NCBI GenBank assembly: GCA_015233495.1
Contig: JADFXQ010000007.1
Location: 1 to 54,341 of the forward strand
Direction: 5' to 3'
Length of the DNA stretch: 54,341 nt
Source: Candidatus Omnitrophota bacterium
GTDB lineage: Bacteria; Omnitrophota; Gorgyraeia; Zapsychrales; Zapsychraceae
Numbering within the stretch: the stretch's first letter is position 1; each line of letters begins with the position of its first letter. Shown here one piece after another: positions 1 to 9,260 of the stretch. The translations under genes and the position numbers were made by a program. The notes below the pieces were generated by a model. That model saw only the letters and a list, made by a program, of their open reading frames with translations. It was not told where the DNA came from and searched no databases.

Positions 1-150
1 GTCTGCGTTTTTGGTTTTTTGTTTGGGATCAAGCAATTTATCAGCATCATGCAAATGCCGGTGCACCGGGCCATGAAGGAAATTTCCGAACTTATTTATG
101 AAACCTGCAAAACTTATCTTATTACTCCAGCGGTATATCCTTGGAGCTAA
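1..150 (+). pseudogene. N-terminal fragment resembling membrane-bound pyrophosphatase (ion-pumping PPase), truncated
   Basis: Frame 1 is open from the window edge to a TAA at 148-150. It gives a hydrophobic stretch (VCVFGFLFG), then a charged segment with MKEISELIYETCKTYLIT. This resembles the segment after the first membrane helix of membrane pyrophosphatases, where family members read MKEIS followed by a helix such as SYIRSGADSFL. In that family the protein continues for hundreds of residues and about 15 more membrane helices. Here similarity seems to stop near base 125 and the frame ends nine residues later (PAVYPWS). The break coincides with the 3' end of the convergent RHS gene, which overlaps by 29 bases. 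The gene is therefore probably broken by rearrangement, or the contig is chimeric. The identification rests on about 40 residues and is moderate. Confidence 0.45.
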
Positions 151-3100
151 TGCATTGCAAGGATGCCTGATCCGGACGCGATGTCGCGCTCCATAACGAC
201 GGAAGGTTCCCTTGATTCATGGACGCAAAACCAATCGACCCTCCTATAATCCCGCCAAGAAACATATCCGCATGACCTGTGGCGATCGAATATGCCCCTC
301 CTCCTATTAGAGAAACATTTTGAAACACATCTTTGGCAAAATTCGACCAACTGCTGCCTCCGACGCCCCCGGCTATACCTCCGAAAACTGCGCCCCACAT
401 AGCTCCTTGCAAGGCTCCTTGACCACCTCCCATTATGCCTCCGGTAATCGCCCCGCCAACCGCGCCTCCAAGTACTCCTCCCGCTACACCACCCCAAAAA
501 CTGCTTCCTAAAGCAGTCACGAAAAGCCCGCCCGCTCCCCCAGTGGCAATTGTGATTACTACTGCTACCACCGCCCCAATAACGCTCGCAAAAAAATTCT
601 TCCAACTCCACTTATGTCCATCCGCGTCTACTCTGTTGACCGGATTATTACCGCAATAAGAATATCGATTCAACGTTTGCGGATCATCTGGCGCTTGGAC
701 CATCTCATCCGCCTGAACAAACCTCCCAATCGCCGGATCATAATAACGCGATTCGAAATAATATAACCCCGACGTTGCGTCACTTTCCTTTCCGGTGAAG
801 TTGTATCTGGTCTGTTCTTCCGGGAATTGCGCCGCGTCGTGTCTGGCGGTTTTTCCGAAGGGTTCGTATTCGAATTTCTCTTTTACCACACCTTCGTAGT
901 CTGTGGTGACATTGGTGCCGCCTAAATGGTCGGTATGGTAAAAGAGCTGATTGCCGTTACGAACTGTGGCGATTCTGGTCGAGCCTAAGAAGATATGATC
1001 GGCTGTGCCAAAATTGTCTTCTTCGTAGAGCGACCCAACGTATTTGGTGAGCATACCGCCGGCCGCTACTTTTACCCGGCCGCCGTCACCGTCGTAGGTG
1101 AAGGTCTCGATGGTTGTGCCGTTTTTGCTGATCCCGGAAAGACGGTTTTCCGCGTCGTACACCAAATTCTGCGTATCGCCGCCTGCCACCTTCCTGGTCG
1201 TCATGTTACCGTTAGCGTCATAGCCAAACTGCGAATTGTCCGAAAGCGAAGTGACCGCGTGCGGTCCAGCGCCGTTTTCGCCATAGGTATAACTCCGGCC
1301 GTCCATAGTCTGGATGTTGCCGATTTCATTATACGTGTAAGCCTTAATGCCGTACGACCCGTTCGCCGTGGCTAAACGGTTTAAGTGATCATAGGTAAAA
1401 GTCTGGGTCGAGGTGTTGACATTATCGACTATCTTCAATATGTCGCCGATCGCGTCATAGGTATAATTCAAATTCTGCAGTTTCTGATTGGCTTTATTGA
1501 CCGTGACTTTTTGCGTTAATCTTAAGGTGGTCGGGTCAAAGGTGTTCGTGGTCACATCGCCATTGCCGTACTCGATTTTGGTGGTCTGTCCGTTGCTGTC
1601 ATATTCCACTGCTTTGACATAAAGAACCGATGATGAGCTGTACGGTTTCAAAACAGCTTCATTGGAAGGCGCACTTTCCTCTTCATCGCGCAGGGCGATG
1701 ACCACAATGTAATACGTTGTGCCGTTGGTTAAATTGCCCAACGTGTCAGCTGTGGCAGTGCCTTCATCTTTGATTTCGGAATAATTACCAGACGCTGTTC
1801 CGTATCTGACCTTATAGCCAGTCGCGCCCGTAACAGCTGTCCAACTCAATTTGACGTTTTGATCGCCCGGCAAAGCCGAATTCAAAACCGGCGCCGAAAG
1901 CGGATTTTTCGCGATCGCGGATAGCTCATTGGATTTCGCGCTTTCATAATGCGCGTTAGCCGCAGTTACGACAAAATAATAGGTTGTCCCTCCGGTCAAG
2001 CCTTTGACCGTATAGGTTCGTTCCTGGCCGGCGATATCCCCGGCAGCGTACTCCACAGTCGTCTGGGGTTTGCCATACGCTCCCGGAGCTGTGCCATAAT
2101 ATACGTTATACCCTGTAGCGCCTGCCACAGATCCCCATTTGAGCGTGACCTTTTGAGTAGCAGCTGTGGCTGTATTCAATTGCGGCGCTGATAGAATTAC
2201 GACTTCCGGCGACTTTTTGCCTTCACCGCTGGGATTGATCGCTGTAGCCGTTAAGTAATAGGTGGTTCCCGCGGTCAACCCCTTTAGGGTGTAATTAGTT
2301 GTATTCCCTAAGGAAACAGCGCTCCCGTACACTCCCGGGGTTGTACCGTAATAAATTTTATACCCGGTAGCGCTCTGGACCGGATCCCAATTTAAAGTGA
2401 TTTGATTCCCCGGACCGCCAAACCCGCTTAAATTCGGCGCTCCCGGCAAAGTCAAAACAGTCACTTCCGGAGATTTTTCGCTTTCCCCGCCGGTATAATT
2501 CACGGATGTCGCAGCTAAATAGTATAATGTCCCGTCCTCTAATTTTAGACTTTGGGTCGTGTATGTGGTAGAGCCCGCGTCTTCCGTACCAACATTATAA
2601 TCCCCGGATGTCTTGCCGCAATAAATCCGGTATTTTGTCGCGGACTGTATCCACTGCAAATTCATCGTGACTTTGTTCTGCTCGCCTCGCGCCCAAATAA
2701 TGGACGTGGCCGGAGGCAAAGTCATGGTCCACTGTTGATCGCTTTGATACCCTTCGCCGGAGGCGTTCCTCGCCGAGACACGGAAAAAATAGGATTTGCC
2801 GGGCAGTAAATCCGTTATCGTATAGCTCAACACATTGCCTACGGGTTGGGAGTTGGTGTAAACGCCTGACTCTGTCCCGTAATAAATAATATACCGGTCA
2901 GCGCCCTTAACTTCCGTCCAGTTTACCGCTATTGCTTTTTTGCCTCCAATCACGGAAATCGTGGCGGGATAGCCCGGAAGCGTCAACGCGCTGACTTCCG
3001 TAGACTTCGCGCTTTCCCCGCCTGGATCTACCGCGGTCACAGCCAGAAAATACCGTGTTCCGTTTTCCAGACCTTTGACAGTGTAGGTCGTTGAGTTCGC

Positions 3101-6100
3101 TGCCTGCACCTTTGCATTTGACTCGCCTTCTTTGCGATAATAAATGTTATAACTCGTCGCGCTTTGAACCCAGACGATATTCACTGTGATCTGGCCCATT
3201 TCACCTCTGGCCCAGCGCAGGGTTGTCGCGTCGGCCAATGTACAGGTCCATTTTTCGTCGGATTGCGTACCTTCCCCTGCCGCGTTCACCGCCGAGACCC
3301 GGAAAAAGTATTGCGTGCCGGAAGGCAGGTTTTGCAATGTATATTTAGTCACATTAGCAACCGGAACCGCAGTTAAATTCGATTCGCTGTTTTTACGGTA
3401 ATAAAGAATATAAGAATCCACGCCCGGCACCGCAGTCCAGTTGACCGTGATCGCGGTTGTTGCCGCAGACAATGAGATCGCCGGATATCCGGGTCCGGTC
3501 AACGCGATTTTTTCATTTGATTTCGCGCTTTCCCCGCTGACATTAACCGCCGCCACCGCGAAATAATATTTTGTCGCGTATGCTAAAGACAATGTCGTTG
3601 TTGTCACTTTTCCTAAAACTAAGTTTTTCGTATACGTTCCCGGACTTGTCCCGTAATAAATTTTATACGAGTCCGCGCCCGGCACCGAGTTCCAGGTCAA
3701 GGTGACTTTTTCCTTATTTACTGCTGGATCGTTTAAGACCGGCTGGTCCAACAAGGTCACAACACTTTTTTCCGTAGATTTGGCGCTTTCGCCGCTGGCG
3801 TTCAGCGTGGTCACGGAAATATAATACTTTGTCCCGGCATCCAAACCGGTTAAGGTGTATACCGATCCCGGGGCTCTTTTCGGTGATGTAGATTCATACA
3901 CGCCGGGCTGTTTTCCATAATAGATGTTGTACCCAGTCACATTTTTGACCCAATTATAACTGGCAGTGATTTGGTTAGTCCCGCCTTGCAGCGAGTTGAT
4001 TACCGTCGGAGCGGTGATGGTCGCAGTCCATTTTTGGTCGCTTTGATTGCTTTCACCGGCAGCGTTTTTCGCGGACACCCGGAAAAAATACGTAGTCCCG
4101 GCGTCTAAAGGATTCACGGTAAATGTTGTTACGTTTCCCACGTTCCGGGAATTGGGATATACACCCGAGGTTGATCCCCAATACAAGACGTACGAATCCG
4201 CGCCCGTGACTGCATCCCAATTGACCGTGATTTGATTTACCCCGCCAACTACCGAACTTATCGTCGGCGTTCCCGGAGCGGTTAACGCGCTTTTTTCCGT
4301 AGATTTTGGGCTTTCGCCTGCGACGTTGACTGCGGCGACCGTGAAATAATACTTTGTCGCATTGGCTAAATTCTGTACAGTATAGGAATTTTGATTATTT
4401 AAAAGAATCGACGCTCCATAGGAACCGGAGGTGGTGCCGTAATATATTTTGTAAGCTGTGGCGCCCGCTACCGACTGCCAAGTTAAAGTAACTTGACTGA
4501 TTCCACCTGTAATAACGCTGATTGTCGGCGTTGCTGGCACATCCGCGGCTTCGGCTTGACCTACTCCGAGGAGAGTTTCGAAGAATTGGGCAACCCCAGA
4601 AGCTAATTCGATGGTTTTAGTTTGTTTGACTTCACTTTTTTGAAACAAGGCCGGATCGTTAGCTACGCCTATAGGTTGGCCGATGGCGTTGTAACGATAA
4701 TAAATTTTCTCGCCGCTGGGATAAGTGATATCGCGGATATTCCCTAAATCGTCATAAGTCCGGCGCACCGTAAAGGATTTACCGTCAATAGTTTTGGTCG
4801 ATGTCACTTCCCGGCCCAGGTTATCGTAGGTAAACGTAGTGTTCCCGCCAGGGTAATCGACTTGCGTCAATCGCCCGATCGGATATGACACCTTCGGGTC
4901 GTCATAAGTGTATGCGACATTTATGTTGCCGTGATCGGTCTTGTTCAATAAACGATTCAAAGCGTCATAAGTAAATTCTAACTTTTGCCCTTTCGCGTCC
5001 GTCTGCGAAATCATGTTGCCTTCGATGTCATAAACATATTGCCACGCGCCCATGTCCGGGTCATTCATGCCGATCTTGCGGCCCAGAGTGTCATAAGTGA
5101 TGGTGACTTGATTGCCTTTGGCATCCGTGGTCTTGATCAGATGGCCGCGCACATCATAATCGTATTTTGTCGTCGCGTATAAAGTGAACGCTTGCGCCGG
5201 ATAAGCCGTGGACCGGCCGTCCGCGCCCGCGTATTCGCGTTTTTCAATCAGGTTACCGCGAGCATCAGTAACCGATTCTTGTTTATGCCCATTGGGATCG
5301 ATCGTCGTTGTTGTAAAATCATCATAAGAAATATTCGCGTATGTCCCATCCGGATTGGTCGACTTGATCGGCCGGCCCGCCGGATCATAATCCGTTTTAG
5401 TGCGCAGTCCAGTCGTATCAATCGCGTCCAGCTCGTCCTGATCAGTCTTTGACGAGAACGATAAATATTGATATTGCGGCAGTCCCCGTTGATCATATTC
5501 AGTGTGGCCGGACACCTGGAATGTGCCGTCCAGTCCCGTCGGGTTTTTCGCTTCAATCAGCCGTCCCAACCCGTCATAAAATTCCACGGTTTTGATCATA
5601 TCGCTTTTGCCGCTGATTATCCGTTTATAATTCGTTACCCGGGTATAATTGCTGAAATAATCAACCTGCGACGTGCGGGTAGGCATATCCAAAGAATCCA
5701 CCGGCGAAATATATTTAATTGTCCTGCCAAACAAATCATAAATGGATAAATCGCTCTGCCCATTGGAGTCGGTCACTGATTTAACCTGACCGCACAACCC
5801 ATTGTCCGCGTCAACTCCGTTTACCCCGTAATAAGCGGTTTTTGAAATGTGCCCCAAAGCGTTTTTCGTTTCGATCGGAAACACATGCAAATCCGGGTCA
5901 TAGGTAACGGTTGTGACTTTTCCAGACGGAGATGTGGTCTTGACCACATTGCCGTAAACGTCATATTCCAGGGTATTTTCCAGATACGGAGTATTGGGGC
6001 CGGTCCATTTTTGGGTTTTAGTCAATTGCCCCAGAACCGGGGTGTCTAAGTAATTCGCGGCCCCATCGTAAAGCAGTTTTACTTGTGCTAACAAATTATT

Positions 6101-8941
6101 GGATTTATCGTAAAGTTCTGTATATTGCGGCAGTCCCAACATTTGGGTCGTTGAGGTTCTCACATCATGGTATCGTGTTACCGTGATAAGGGCGTCATCC
6201 CCGATATCTTCCCCGGTGGTTAAATCAACTTCCCCTAAATTTATGGATTTAGTGACGTTGCCAAATTGCGGATCCTGCTCATAATAATTCAACACCGCGG
6301 TGCGTTTGCCGGTTGCGTTGCCGTCGAACACATATTGATCTGTCCGGCTTAATTTAATAAGTTTGACCAGCGGGTTGGAGTTATAAACCGTTTCCGTAGA
6401 ATAGGTATTCTCGGTTTTATTGAACAGTCTGCCGTCCGCGCTGTAAAACGCGGTGCTTAAGGGCAGACCTCTCCGGTAAATGTCGCTTTGATCGAAAGTA
6501 GTTTCCACCCGGTTGCCGTCAGCATCTTTCACTGTCACTTTGGCAAAACCCATGAATTCTTGATCCGCCGCGCTCCACAAACCACCGCTATAATCATAAT
6601 CCGTAACATAATTATGGCCTCGATTGTCCGAAACAGTGACCCGGTTCAATAAAGGCATGACATACGGCAAGTAAGTATTGTTCTTTTGCGTGGAAGGCAC
6701 ATATGAGACTTCGGTGGTCGCGCCAACCCCATTATCAAACTTAGTCAAGAGATCCGCTACCCCGCCGGTGCCATAGGCAAACTGTTGTTCTCCGTTGGTT
6801 GGATTATAAATATAAAAATCCATAACCCCGTCGCCGTTAAAATCGCCGGTTTGCACTTGCGAGCTCGCATTTCTTATGTCAAAAGTCACAGGAAACTTCT
6901 TGTTAACCCCATAGCCTCCTTCAATACCGGATAAACGATAATATAAACTGCCCGTGTTATACTCAAAATATCCGATATCCGTTAACCCGTCACCGTTAAA
7001 ATCCGCGGTGCATGGCGGATAAGACTGCCCGCCAAACCCAGTCACATAATGTTTTTCATCGTTACTATTATAAAATCCTTGCGACTCCCCTCCCTTATTA
7101 GTGTAAATCCGCCACGTTCCGATGGCTTTATCATAAGTAGCGAAATCCCCTAGCCCGTCCCCGTTAAAATCCCCGGGCACAAGAATCAATGAATCAGAAT
7201 ACGCGCCAAGGTCAAACGCTGTCAAAGCCGGCTCATGCGTGATATCAAAATGGTCATTCTTATTAAAGGCAATTTTCACGCCCATTTCTCCGGAAATAGA
7301 ATTCCCGGGAAACACCGCGTAAGCATCAGTTAACCGGTCGCCATTAAAATCTCCCGTTCTTATATCGCCCGAGGCCGGCCCCCAACTGGCGGCAAAAGAC
7401 ACCCAGTTAGCTAATTTGGAGCCATCGGAAAAAAGAGCGACGAACAAGTTGTTTGACGACCTATCAACAGAACCAAAATCCATTTTCCCATCCCGATTAA
7501 AATCTCCGAGCACAATCTGCGTATCCGGCCGAATATAATGCTCCGCTCCGGTTGACCAAATCTGTTTTGGCAGAAAACCCGTCCCATTGGAAAGCGCGAC
7601 TTGTATATTGCCATTTTGGGCGTCGGGAAAAACCGTGGCTATATCCGTAAAACCGTCGCCGTTAAAATCCGCCGCGTATTGCAGCTGGGATGCCCCGTCG
7701 ATAGTTATGGGTGACAACGTATATCCAGCCGACGGATCATCATTATACGTTATCGTGATCGGCGGCAGAGACGCAGTGTCATCCCGATCGCGCTGAGTAA
7801 TCTTGGTCAACAGCGACCGGCCGGTGCGCCGGCTGTTAGTGTATTCCAGAGAATAACGCCGCACAATTTTCCAACCCTGGCTCGCTTTATAAGCCACAGT
7901 GATTCCAGTGACCGGATTATCTGTTTTCATTGGAAACCCGGGCGAATAAGACACAATCTGTTCCGAACGGGTCTGCGCGTTAATTTCGAAATAAACATGT
8001 CCAAAAAATCCCTGATCAACATAATTAAATTTAATCTTATCAGTGCCGGGTGTTCCGCCAAACCACACATCGTATTCCGCGGCATTCGTGCGATGCCGGA
8101 CAATATAATAATTCCCGTTGATATCCTTCACCTCGCTCAATTTCCAGCGGTAAATTCTGGCGTTATTTTCCGGATCATATTCTCGAGAACTATCCAGCAG
8201 CAAATCATCTAAACCAAAATAGTAAGTATTTCCCGCCCGGTCATAAGCTGTCCAAATTTTCCCGTCAAAAACATATTTCGTAAAATCCCCCTGCACCTTG
8301 GCCCGGTATTCATTGCCGCTGACATTCACCAATTCTTGACTGCCGCCTCCTAATGAAGACACAAATGTATCTGCAGACGTGTAGGTAGGCACTCCGTTTT
8401 TCAAAGACCGCTCAATCGTCGGAAAAGCCATCTGCCAACCCACGCCAAACGGACCTTTGCCAGCCCGCGGTGAATACGTCAGAGCCAAAGACGGAGCCAT
8501 GCCTTTGCGGCCGGGTGGGATCGCGATCGGCAGCGTAAACACAGGAGCGCCGCTGGAGGAGTCAAAGGAAAAATTTTGCACCAGATGTTCCGGAGTAGGC
8601 GCGGCCGAGGGCGAACTCGAGGCGGTGGAAAATTGTGTTCCCGAGGTCTTTTTTCCCGCCGCAATGGAAGCCGTTTTTTCCTTTGTCTCCGAAGCAGCCG
8701 GATTAATTTTGGCAGTCGATTTATCAGCGCTAACTGGAGCGGATCCGGAAGCTGTCCCGGGCGCGGCAGTCGCCGCCGATGCTGTGGAAGAAGAAACTGT
8801 CGCAGAAGAAGCCTTCGCAGAAGAAGCGGTTTGCGCGGCTTTCGCCAGAGCTAACGAAGGATAGAAAGTTTGGTACAAAAAGCAGATGCAAACAAAAACA
8901 TTAAGCAACTTCCAAACCCTGCCCGCGAAAAAATTTTTCAT
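122..8941 (-). CDS. Giant secreted SpvB/VCBS/RHS-repeat protein with an internal fibronectin type III array
   Basis: A 2939-residue protein. Residues 1-34 are a signal peptide (hydrophobic core VFVCICFLY), followed by a Ser/Ala/Thr-rich linker to about 115. An SpvB-type domain starts near 122 (QNFSFDSSSGAPVFTLPI). Six FG-GAP/VCBS-like repeats with DFNGDG-type calcium loops lie at about 420-710, then a TcdB mid-domain-like part near 735-800 and YD/RHS repeats to about 1440. Eleven FN3 modules (about 1470-2430) interrupt the RHS region, which resumes at about 2440-2720. The RHS core motif (YYFESRYYDPAIGRF) is at about 2724, ending in NRVDADGH near 2774. The last 165 residues are glycine-zipper rich (VAGGVLGGAVGGAITGG). 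The family forms hollow shells that encapsulate a C-terminal polypeptide, as in Tc toxins and Rhs effectors. GGAGG lies 8 bases before the ATG. No recognisable toxin or immunity gene is visible, and the 3' end sits on a suspicious junction. Confidence 0.9.
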   Translation of the reverse strand: MKNFFAGRVWKLLNVFVCICFLYQTFYPSLALAKAAQTASSAKASSATVSSSTASAATAAPGTASGSAPVSADKSTAKINPAASETKEKTASIAAGKKTSGTQFSTASSSPSAAPTPEHLVQNFSFDSSSGAPVFTLPIAIPPGRKGMAPSLALTYSPRAGKGPFGVGWQMAFPTIERSLKNGVPTYTSADTFVSSLGGGSQELVNVSGNEYRAKVQGDFTKYVFDGKIWTAYDRAGNTYYFGLDDLLLDSSREYDPENNARIYRWKLSEVKDINGNYYIVRHRTNAAEYDVWFGGTPGTDKIKFNYVDQGFFGHVYFEINAQTRSEQIVSYSPGFPMKTDNPVTGITVAYKASQGWKIVRRYSLEYTNSRRTGRSLLTKITQRDRDDTASLPPITITYNDDPSAGYTLSPITIDGASQLQYAADFNGDGFTDIATVFPDAQNGNIQVALSNGTGFLPKQIWSTGAEHYIRPDTQIVLGDFNRDGKMDFGSVDRSSNNLFVALFSDGSKLANWVSFAASWGPASGDIRTGDFNGDRLTDAYAVFPGNSISGEMGVKIAFNKNDHFDITHEPALTAFDLGAYSDSLILVPGDFNGDGLGDFATYDKAIGTWRIYTNKGGESQGFYNSNDEKHYVTGFGGQSYPPCTADFNGDGLTDIGYFEYNTGSLYYRLSGIEGGYGVNKKFPVTFDIRNASSQVQTGDFNGDGVMDFYIYNPTNGEQQFAYGTGGVADLLTKFDNGVGATTEVSYVPSTQKNNTYLPYVMPLLNRVTVSDNRGHNYVTDYDYSGGLWSAADQEFMGFAKVTVKDADGNRVETTFDQSDIYRRGLPLSTAFYSADGRLFNKTENTYSTETVYNSNPLVKLIKLSRTDQYVFDGNATGKRTAVLNYYEQDPQFGNVTKSINLGEVDLTTGEDIGDDALITVTRYHDVRTSTTQMLGLPQYTELYDKSNNLLAQVKLLYDGAANYLDTPVLGQLTKTQKWTGPNTPYLENTLEYDVYGNVVKTTSPSGKVTTVTYDPDLHVFPIETKNALGHISKTAYYGVNGVDADNGLCGQVKSVTDSNGQSDLSIYDLFGRTIKYISPVDSLDMPTRTSQVDYFSNYTRVTNYKRIISGKSDMIKTVEFYDGLGRLIEAKNPTGLDGTFQVSGHTEYDQRGLPQYQYLSFSSKTDQDELDAIDTTGLRTKTDYDPAGRPIKSTNPDGTYANISYDDFTTTTIDPNGHKQESVTDARGNLIEKREYAGADGRSTAYPAQAFTLYATTKYDYDVRGHLIKTTDAKGNQVTITYDTLGRKIGMNDPDMGAWQYVYDIEGNMISQTDAKGQKLEFTYDALNRLLNKTDHGNINVAYTYDDPKVSYPIGRLTQVDYPGGNTTFTYDNLGREVTSTKTIDGKSFTVRRTYDDLGNIRDITYPSGEKIYYRYNAIGQPIGVANDPALFQKSEVKQTKTIELASGVAQFFETLLGVGQAEAADVPATPTISVITGGISQVTLTWQSVAGATAYKIYYGTTSGSYGASILLNNQNSYTVQNLANATKYYFTVAAVNVAGESPKSTEKSALTAPGTPTISSVVGGVNQITVNWDAVTGADSYVLYWGSTSGVYPNSRNVGNVTTFTVNPLDAGTTYFFRVSAKNAAGESNQSDQKWTATITAPTVINSLQGGTNQITASYNWVKNVTGYNIYYGKQPGVYESTSPKRAPGSVYTLTGLDAGTKYYISVTTLNASGESAKSTEKSVVTLLDQPVLNDPAVNKEKVTLTWNSVPGADSYKIYYGTSPGTYTKNLVLGKVTTTTLSLAYATKYYFAVAAVNVSGESAKSNEKIALTGPGYPAISLSAATTAITVNWTAVPGVDSYILYYRKNSESNLTAVPVANVTKYTLQNLPSGTQYFFRVSAVNAAGEGTQSDEKWTCTLADATTLRWARGEMGQITVNIVWVQSATSYNIYYRKEGESNAKVQAANSTTYTVKGLENGTRYFLAVTAVDPGGESAKSTEVSALTLPGYPATISVIGGKKAIAVNWTEVKGADRYIIYYGTESGVYTNSQPVGNVLSYTITDLLPGKSYFFRVSARNASGEGYQSDQQWTMTLPPATSIIWARGEQNKVTMNLQWIQSATKYRIYCGKTSGDYNVGTEDAGSTTYTTQSLKLEDGTLYYLAATSVNYTGGESEKSPEVTVLTLPGAPNLSGFGGPGNQITLNWDPVQSATGYKIYYGTTPGVYGSAVSLGNTTNYTLKGLTAGTTYYLTATAINPSGEGKKSPEVVILSAPQLNTATAATQKVTLKWGSVAGATGYNVYYGTAPGAYGKPQTTVEYAAGDIAGQERTYTVKGLTGGTTYYFVVTAANAHYESAKSNELSAIAKNPLSAPVLNSALPGDQNVKLSWTAVTGATGYKVRYGTASGNYSEIKDEGTATADTLGNLTNGTTYYIVVIALRDEEESAPSNEAVLKPYSSSSVLYVKAVEYDSNGQTTKIEYGNGDVTTNTFDPTTLRLTQKVTVNKANQKLQNLNYTYDAIGDILKIVDNVNTSTQTFTYDHLNRLATANGSYGIKAYTYNEIGNIQTMDGRSYTYGENGAGPHAVTSLSDNSQFGYDANGNMTTRKVAGGDTQNLVYDAENRLSGISKNGTTIETFTYDGDGGRVKVAAGGMLTKYVGSLYEEDNFGTADHIFLGSTRIATVRNGNQLFYHTDHLGGTNVTTDYEGVVKEKFEYEPFGKTARHDAAQFPEEQTRYNFTGKESDATSGLYYFESRYYDPAIGRFVQADEMVQAPDDPQTLNRYSYCGNNPVNRVDADGHKWSWKNFFASVIGAVVAVVITIATGGAGGLFVTALGSSFWGGVAGGVLGGAVGGAITGGIMGGGQGALQGAMWGAVFGGIAGGVGGSSWSNFAKDVFQNVSLIGGGAYSIATGHADMFLGGIIGGSIGFASMNQGNLPSLWSATSRPDQASLQCISSKDIPLE

Positions 8942-9043
8942 GACCGCCGCCTCCGTTGAAGTTAGAAAATACCTTAAGTTGCAACGCCGCCTTTTTGCGC
9001 GACAAATCGGGCAGCGCGGAATAAGTGCCGCGAAAACAAAATA

Positions 9044-9073
9044 AGGATATCACTGCTTTTGCGCAAATGTCAA
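9044..9073 (-). promoter_or_regulatory. Sigma70-type promoter of the RHS gene
   Basis: On the minus strand TTGACA (9073-9068) and TATCCT (9049-9044) are separated by 18 bases. This predicts a leader of about 95 bases before the RHS ATG at 8941, which has a GGAGG Shine-Dalgarno sequence. The gene therefore appears to be transcribed alone, after the secA terminator. Confidence 0.55.
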
Positions 9074-9165
9074 TAAAAATTTTTTCATCCAACAAACAAG
9101 CCTAAAATCCCGACGGTATCAACGCATTTCCAAATCGCCGCAATTCCTGTTTCCTCGGTCCAAAG

Positions 9166-9206
9166 CCAAAAACAAAAAACCTGTCCCGCAAACCAGCGAC
9201 AGGTTT
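9166..9206 (-). terminator. Rho-independent terminator downstream of secA
   Basis: On the minus strand a perfect 9-bp stem, AAACCTGTC and GACAGGTTT (9206-9198 and 9185-9177), with a 12-base loop is followed by TTTTTTGTTT. It lies 55 bases past the secA stop codon. Confidence 0.8.
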
Positions 9207-9260
9207 CTTGCATAAAAAATCAGTTTATTTTTCACTCCGCCCCAAACGCGGATAGTCCGG

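Noticed and set aside
147..611. Minus-strand frame of 154 residues within the RHS 3' end
   Set aside because: It is an alternative frame of the glycine-rich RHS C-terminus, rich in Arg/Trp/Cys, without start signal. The overlapping RHS frame has the natural glycine-zipper sequence.
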